Both the position numbers and the translations under genes were made by a program. A DNA stretch of 9,870 bases from Nitrospirota bacterium (GTDB lineage: Bacteria > Nitrospirota > Thermodesulfovibrionia > Thermodesulfovibrionales > JdFR-88): assembly GCA_021812785.1 (NCBI GenBank), contig JAKAMR010000084.1, positions 1 to 9,870 of the forward strand, read 5' to 3'. The first letter of the stretch is position 1; the number at the start of each line of letters is the position of its first letter. Below are positions 5,678 to 9,870 of this stretch, piece by piece. The notes under the pieces were generated by a model. That model made no database searches and was not told where the DNA came from. It saw nothing but the letters and a program-made list of their open reading frames with translations.

Positions 5678-5705
5678 GCATATCATTATGCGCTTTAGAT
5701 GCATA
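5676..5705. promoter_or_regulatory. candidate VapB(C) operator: two ATGCATA sites
   Basis: ATGCATA occurs at 5676-5682 and 5699-5705, 23 bp start to start, and each contains the palindrome ATGCAT. One site lies in the promoter spacer and the other at the transcription start, bracketing the -10 element. Ribbon-helix-helix antitoxins bind paired short sites like this to autorepress. That the sites are used here is inference. Confidence 0.4.
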
Positions 5706-5713
5706 CGCGTCAA
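5685..5713 (-). promoter_or_regulatory. vapBC promoter
   Basis: On the minus strand TTGACG (5713-5708) and CATAAT (5690-5685) are separated by exactly 17 bp, close to the sigma70 consensus. The expected start of transcription, 6-8 nt past the -10 element, falls at about 5679-5677, that is at or just before the vapB ATG. Confidence 0.65.
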
Positions 5714-5736
5714 GGCAAGCACCGGCACGGCTTTCT

Positions 5737-5745
5737 TGATAAAAT
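5737..5745 (+). promoter_or_regulatory. candidate extended -10 promoter for uvrB
   Basis: TGATAAAAT fits the extended -10 pattern TG-N-TANAAT. No -35 hexamer is visible at 16-18 bp upstream, as is common for this promoter type. Transcription would start near 5752, next to the uvrB ATG at 5754, and no ribosome site precedes that ATG. No LexA-like palindrome was recognised, so SOS control is not supported by this sequence. Confidence 0.35.
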
Positions 5746-5753
5746 AGAAATGG

Positions 5754-7835
5754 ATGTTTTCCACCGGCAATACAGAAGGTTTCAGGATAGTATCGGGCTT
5801 CACTCCCAGGGGCGACCAGCCAAAGGCCATCGAGCAGCTTACCCATGGCCTGAGCGCGGGCCAGCAGCACCAGGTGCTGCTGGGGGTGACCGGCTCCGGC
5901 AAGACCTTCACCATAGGCAACGTGGTGGCCAACTACGGCCGGCCCTGCCTGGTGGTAGCCCACAACAAGACCCTGGCGGCCCAGCTGTACGGCGAGTTCA
6001 AGGAGATATTCCCTGAAAACAGCGTGGAATACTTCGTAAGCTACTACGACTATTACCAGCCGGAGGCCTATCTTCCGGCCTCGGACACCTACATAGAAAA
6101 AGACTCGGCCATAAACGATGACATAGACAGGCTTAGGCATTCAGCCACAAGGTCCGTCCTACTGCGCAGCGACGCCATTGTGGTGGCCTCCGTCTCCTGC
6201 ATCTACGGCATAGGCTCCCCGGAGGACTACATGGCTATGCACCTGGTGCTTGAGGAAGGGATGCATACGGAGCGCAACGCCATCCTTAAAAGGCTGGTGG
6301 AGATGCAGTACGGGCGGGCGGAACTTGAGTTTACAAGGGGCAACTTCAGGGTGCGGGGGGACATTGTGGAGGTGTTCCCCTCATTCTCATCTGACAAGGC
6401 GGTGAGGATCGAGTTCTTCGGGGACGACATAGACGCACTATGGGAGTTCGATCCGCTTACGGGCAACAAGGTGCGCAGGTTCGAGAAGTTCGCCCTCTTC
6501 CCCAACAGCCACTGGATAACCCCCAGGGAAAGGCTGGCCCCGGCCCTTACCTCCATAGAGGACGAGCTGCGTGAGCGCATACAGCTTTTCAACAAGATGG
6601 GCAAGAAGATCGAGGCGCAAAGGATAGAGCAGAGGACGCTCTTCGACCTTGAGATGCTCAAGGAGTTCGGCTATTGCCACGGGATAGAAAACTACTCCAG
6701 GCACTTAAGCGGCAGGCTCCCCGGCGAGCCGCCGTATACGCTTCTGGATTACTTCCCGGATGATTTCATAATGGTCCTGGACGAATCCCACGCGACCGTG
6801 CCCCAGATAGGGGGGATGTACGAGGGGGACAGGTCCAGGAAACAGACCCTCATCGATTTCGGCTTCAGGCTGCCTTCCGCCCTGGACAACCGCCCGCTAA
6901 CCTTCGGCGAGTTCGAACACCGGCAGAAAAAGACCATTTACGTTTCAGCCACTCCCGCGGCTTATGAGCTCAAGAAGGCCCAGGGGGCCGTGGTGGAACA
7001 GATCGTAAGGCCCACCGGTCTCCTGGACCCCAGGATAATCGTGAGGAGCGCATCCGGCCAGGTGGACGACCTCATGGGCGAGATAAGGGAACGAAGCGGA
7101 AACGGGGAGCGCACCCTCGTAACCACGCTTACAAAAAAAATGGCCGAGGACCTGACCGACCACTACACCCAGCTAGGCATCAAGGCCCGCTATCTCCATT
7201 CGGATATCGACACCCTGGAGCGCATCGAGATATTGAGGGACCTGCGCATGGGCATATTCGACGTGCTCATAGGGGTAAACCTGCTGAGGGAGGGGCTGGA
7301 CCTGCCGGAGGTCTCCCTGGTTGCGATAATGGATGCCGACAAGGAAGGGTTTCTCCGCTCGGAGCGATCGCTCATCCAGACCGCTGGCCGGGCGGCCAGG
7401 AACTTAAACGGGCAGGTAATCATGTACGCGGACCGCGTGACCGCCTCGATGCAGAAGGCCATCGACGAAACGGAAAGAAGGCGGCGCATTCAGGAAGAAT
7501 ACAACAAAGCGAACGGCATTGAGCCGCAAACCGTCAAATCGAAGATAAAGGACATCCTGGGCAGCATATACGAGAGGGACTACTTCACTGTGCGGGAGGA
7601 GCCCCTCGTGGAGTACGAGGCCCTGAGCGAGAAGTCTCTCATTGCCCTTGAAAAGGATATGAAGGCGGCGGCCGCCAGGCTGGAGTTCGAGAAAGCCGCG
7701 GACCTGAGAGACAAGATCAAAAAAATGAAGCAGATGATGCTGGAGGTAGGTTACAAGGAGAAACCGGCCAAGGCAAAAACCGGGGCGGATAAAAGAAAAA
7801 GCGTAAAACGGGCTGGGAAGAAAAAGACGGGATAG
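5754..7835 (+). CDS. uvrB: UvrABC system protein B, excision repair helicase
   Basis: This is a full-length 693-residue UvrB (family usually about 660-680). With UvrA it verifies DNA damage, then holds the strand for incision by UvrC. The family start [20 protein letters not shown] is present. The Walker A loop GVTGSGKT is at residues 44-51, the damage-probing beta-hairpin [20 protein letters not shown] around 97-116, the Walker B box LDESH at 342-346, and helicase motif [11 protein letters not shown] at 542-550. The C-terminal UVR domain (about 626-661, [20 protein letters not shown]) is the contact for UvrC and UvrA. The last 25 or so residues are a Lys-rich tail ([20 protein letters not shown]) beyond the family's usual end. 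The start at 5754 is chosen because it leads directly into the conserved region. It is divergent from vapBC and converges on the kinase gene, so it seems to be transcribed alone. Confidence 0.98.
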   Translation: MFSTGNTEGFRIVSGFTPRGDQPKAIEQLTHGLSAGQQHQVLLGVTGSGKTFTIGNVVANYGRPCLVVAHNKTLAAQLYGEFKEIFPENSVEYFVSYYDYYQPEAYLPASDTYIEKDSAINDDIDRLRHSATRSVLLRSDAIVVASVSCIYGIGSPEDYMAMHLVLEEGMHTERNAILKRLVEMQYGRAELEFTRGNFRVRGDIVEVFPSFSSDKAVRIEFFGDDIDALWEFDPLTGNKVRRFEKFALFPNSHWITPRERLAPALTSIEDELRERIQLFNKMGKKIEAQRIEQRTLFDLEMLKEFGYCHGIENYSRHLSGRLPGEPPYTLLDYFPDDFIMVLDESHATVPQIGGMYEGDRSRKQTLIDFGFRLPSALDNRPLTFGEFEHRQKKTIYVSATPAAYELKKAQGAVVEQIVRPTGLLDPRIIVRSASGQVDDLMGEIRERSGNGERTLVTTLTKKMAEDLTDHYTQLGIKARYLHSDIDTLERIEILRDLRMGIFDVLIGVNLLREGLDLPEVSLVAIMDADKEGFLRSERSLIQTAGRAARNLNGQVIMYADRVTASMQKAIDETERRRRIQEEYNKANGIEPQTVKSKIKDILGSIYERDYFTVREEPLVEYEALSEKSLIALEKDMKAAAARLEFEKAADLRDKIKKMKQMMLEVGYKEKPAKAKTGADKRKSVKRAGKKKTG

Positions 7836-7842
7836 AGGCCGC

Positions 7843-7920
7843 TCCCTAAGGCCTGTGCAGCAGGCTGTTCCCTAAGGCCTGTGCAGCAGGCTGTTCCCTA
7901 AGGCCTGTGCAGCAGGCTGT
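7843..7920. repeat. three exact tandem copies of a 26-bp unit
   Basis: The units are 7843-7868, 7869-7894 and 7895-7920, each beginning TCCCTAAGGCCTGTGCAGCA and ending GGCTGT, with no mismatch. The third copy lies over the 3' end of the kinase gene. On the minus strand the unit encodes its last residues NSLLHRP and the TAG stop, and two further copies follow downstream. Each unit holds a stem GCCTG-TGCAG-CAGGC. The array fills the space between the converging uvrB and kinase genes, so both transcripts would carry these hairpins at their ends. Confidence 0.95.
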
Positions 7921-9870
7921 TCAATGTCTCTTTCAGCACTTCGATAGTGTATGGTTTGCTGAGGGACGCCGAGAACCCGTATGCCCGGTAGTTGGACACA
8001 ATCGAACTGTCCGAATATCCGCTGGACACGATTATTTTTATGTCCGGGTCTATCTCCGCAAGTTTCGCCGCAACCTGCTCTCCACCCATGCCTCCCTTGA
8101 CTGTGAGGTCGAGGATAGCGGCATCAAAGATGTTTTTTCTTCCGCACCCTGTGGCCTCCCTGAGTTTCTCTATTGCCTCTTCGCCGTTTTCCGTGCATAC
8201 CACCTCGTGGCCGATGGTCTGAAGCATCTGAGAGACGACGTCCCGGACTATCTCCTCGTCGTCCATAACAAGCACCTTCCCTTTTCTCCATGGGGCGGGG
8301 ATAATGGATTGCGCGGCCCTTTCAGTACGGTCTTCGCTTGCCGGCAGGCAGATGGAAAAGGCGCTGCCCTTGCCTTCTTCGGACCTCACATCTATGAGTC
8401 CGCCATGATTTTTAATTATTGAATACGATGTGGCAAGTCCCAGGCCGCTTCCTCTTTGCTTGGTTGTAAAGTAAGGGTCGAATATCCTTGAAATATGCTG
8501 CCGGGGGATCCCCGCACCGGAGTCCTCGATAACGATCGAGACGAATTTCCCTTCACCTGGCAGCATTTTGTCCGTGCAGGCCCTCACGTTCCTCACTGAG
8601 ATGTTTATGGGTCCTCCGCCGGGCATCGCCTCGTGGGCGTTCAGAACTATGTTCTGGATCACCTGTGCGATCTGCCCTTCGTCAGCTTCGACGGGCCACA
8701 GCCCCGGGTCATATTCCAGCCGGTCATAGGAGCGCGAACCGCTCAGGGCGAATTTCACCGCGCTTTCCACCACCGGCAGGACGTCCAGCCTCTTTTTTAC
8801 CGGTTTCCCGCCTTTTGAAAATGTAAGCAGCTGGTTGGTAAGGTTTATGGACAAGTTGAGGGCCTTTTCCGCCTGTTCAAGCGCGGCCAGCGACTTCCCC
8901 TTGTCAGGGTCCATTTTAGCCAGGGAGATGTACCCGAAAACCCCCTGCAGGAGATTTCTGAAATCATGGGCGATGCCTCCGGCCAGCGTCCCTATCGCTT
9001 CCAGCTTCTGGGACTTAAGCTGTTGCTCCTCAAGAAGGTGCCGCTCCGTTATGTTATGGATCGTCTCTATTGCAGATGTCACGCGCCCTTCCGCGTCCCG
9101 CATGGGGAACGCCTTTGTTTCGACGTACAGGATGTTGCCTTTGGCGTCTTCATGCTTGTGCATGGCTGCCTGGGGCTTTCCCGTCTCGAATACGCGTTTC
9201 ACCGCGCATAGTTCTCCATCCTCATCACAGGGCCGCGTCTTTTTGTGGGAGATCTCATAACAATGTCTTCCCAATACGGGCCTGCCGTGGGCGGAGCCGG
9301 CTTCATCGTTCCAGGCGCAGAAAGCCCTGTTTGCCGCCAGTATCTTCATATCCCGCCCAATGACAACAAACCCCTCATCAACTGTATCCAGGATGTTCCT
9401 TATGAACTCCTCGCTTCGCCGGAGCGCTTCGTCGCTGCGCCTCTTCGCCGTGATCTTATGCAATTCGCCTGCCACGATCTGCAGCTGGACCATATCATGT
9501 TCCTCATAATCGCCAGTCTTGTTGCCGACACCGAAAATGAACCTGACCTTGCCATCCTCTATTACGGGTATGCTCATGAACCGGCGCAAAGGAACGTGCC
9601 CTTCGGGGAGCCCTTTCCTGTTCGGGGAGGTCTGGTAGTCGTTGTACACGACCGGGCGGCCAAGACGCACGCAATCAACCCAGTTGCCCGCCTGATCGAC
9701 AGGGTAATGTTTCGGCTCCGGAACGGAGCAGTTCCTCATAGTCTTTTTGTCCCATGTGGTTAAAACGATAGAGTCCTGGTCATCGGAGAGGGCATGAAAA
9801 AAACCGATCTCGCTGTCCGTAATGCGGACCGCCTGCGCAAGAACGCTTTCATACACTTCGTTGTCCGTCA
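7898..9870 (-). CDS. hybrid sensor histidine kinase GAF-PAS-HisKA-HATPase-REC (N-terminus outside window)
   Basis: The reading frame runs off the right edge. A GTG at 9856 is probably internal, because the sequence there is already inside a GAF domain. Residues are counted from that GTG. GAF runs from about 1 to 140 (VPEPKHYPVDQAGNWVDCVR then RPVVYNDY and RKGLPEGHVP, a well-known sensor subtype). PAS runs from about 150 to 275 and contains a cysteine cluster CYEISHKKTRPCDEDGELC (199-217). HisKA has the H-box GGIAHDFRNLL with H297, where HDFNN is the more usual form. HATPase shows the N-box QNIVLNAHEAM (401-411), EDSGAGIP (444-451), FDPYFTTK (459-466) and GSGLGLA. A C-terminal receiver (about 527-648) has D532/D533, acceptor D583 in ILDLTVKGG, S611 and K634. 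It should sense a small ligand or redox state, autophosphorylate and pass phosphate to its own receiver. No transmembrane helix is seen in this part. The output partner is unknown. The stop lies in the tandem repeat. Confidence 0.95.
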   Translation of the reverse strand, partial: TDNEVYESVLAQAVRITDSEIGFFHALSDDQDSIVLTTWDKKTMRNCSVPEPKHYPVDQAGNWVDCVRLGRPVVYNDYQTSPNRKGLPEGHVPLRRFMSIPVIEDGKVRFIFGVGNKTGDYEEHDMVQLQIVAGELHKITAKRRSDEALRRSEEFIRNILDTVDEGFVVIGRDMKILAANRAFCAWNDEAGSAHGRPVLGRHCYEISHKKTRPCDEDGELCAVKRVFETGKPQAAMHKHEDAKGNILYVETKAFPMRDAEGRVTSAIETIHNITERHLLEEQQLKSQKLEAIGTLAGGIAHDFRNLLQGVFGYISLAKMDPDKGKSLAALEQAEKALNLSINLTNQLLTFSKGGKPVKKRLDVLPVVESAVKFALSGSRSYDRLEYDPGLWPVEADEGQIAQVIQNIVLNAHEAMPGGGPINISVRNVRACTDKMLPGEGKFVSIVIEDSGAGIPRQHISRIFDPYFTTKQRGSGLGLATSYSIIKNHGGLIDVRSEEGKGSAFSICLPASEDRTERAAQSIIPAPWRKGKVLVMDDEEIVRDVVSQMLQTIGHEVVCTENGEEAIEKLREATGCGRKNIFDAAILDLTVKGGMGGEQVAAKLAEIDPDIKIIVSSGYSDSSIVSNYRAYGFSASLSKPYTIEVLKETLNSLLHRP

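Noticed and set aside
5678..5753. LexA (SOS) box upstream of uvrB
   Set aside because: No CTGT-N8-ACAG or GAAC-type palindrome is visible; the symmetric sites present fit the VapB operator better.
5486..5932. Longer N-terminal extension of VapB
   Set aside because: The extension overlaps the divergent uvrB gene and its promoter; the family start is at 5677.
7907..8422. Long plus-strand frames inside the kinase gene
   Set aside because: They oppose the well-supported kinase reading frame and show no family motifs; shadows of its codon bias.

Overview
The window looks like the chromosome of a Gram-negative bacterium. It holds a lipoprotein with a lipobox, an AsmA-like DUF748 protein, the C-terminal end of an outer-membrane beta-barrel and a GAF-PAS hybrid histidine kinase. 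Frequent AGG and ATA codons at moderate GC, with DUF3568, DUF1328 and this type of sensor kinase, suggest Nitrospirota or a deltaproteobacterial (Desulfobacterota) lineage. That placement is inference from family distribution, not proof. No rRNA, tRNA, CRISPR array or transposase was found.

Layout. Positions 1-297 are gene-free and carry two copies of a 26-bp palindromic repeat. Positions 298-2377 read on the minus strand. DUF748 comes first (2377-1277), followed 2 nt later by a 34-residue membrane micro-protein (1274-1170), the C-terminal remnant of an outer-membrane barrel (1094-864) and a candidate small membrane protein (543-298). Positions 2608-3174 hold a broken APC-superfamily permease gene. 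Three blocks of the original protein are joined by two internal deletions, and the N-terminal part has a compensated frameshift and a stop. Positions 3175-3552 hold only fragments.

Positions 3553-4656 (plus) form a compact set of small envelope genes: DUF3568 lipoprotein, DUF1328 membrane protein and exported coiled-coil protein. A strong inverted repeat lies between the first two. Positions 4657-5037 are gene-free. A vapBC toxin-antitoxin pair (minus, 5677-5038) is divergent from uvrB (plus, 5754-7835). Their 76-bp shared region carries a near-consensus promoter on one strand and an extended -10 on the other. Both lie so close to the start codons that leaderless transcripts are likely.

uvrB converges on a large hybrid sensor kinase (minus, 7898 to beyond the window end). 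Between them lies an exact three-copy 26-bp tandem repeat that triplicates the last codons and stop of the kinase gene. 

The genes do not form one pathway. The window is a mix of housekeeping (uvrB), signalling, envelope maintenance, a TA module and two decaying membrane-protein genes. The most unusual signals are the triplicated kinase tail, the likely leaderless divergent pair, the collapsed permease gene and the coupled 34-residue protein. I see no convincing undescribed defence or mobile system.
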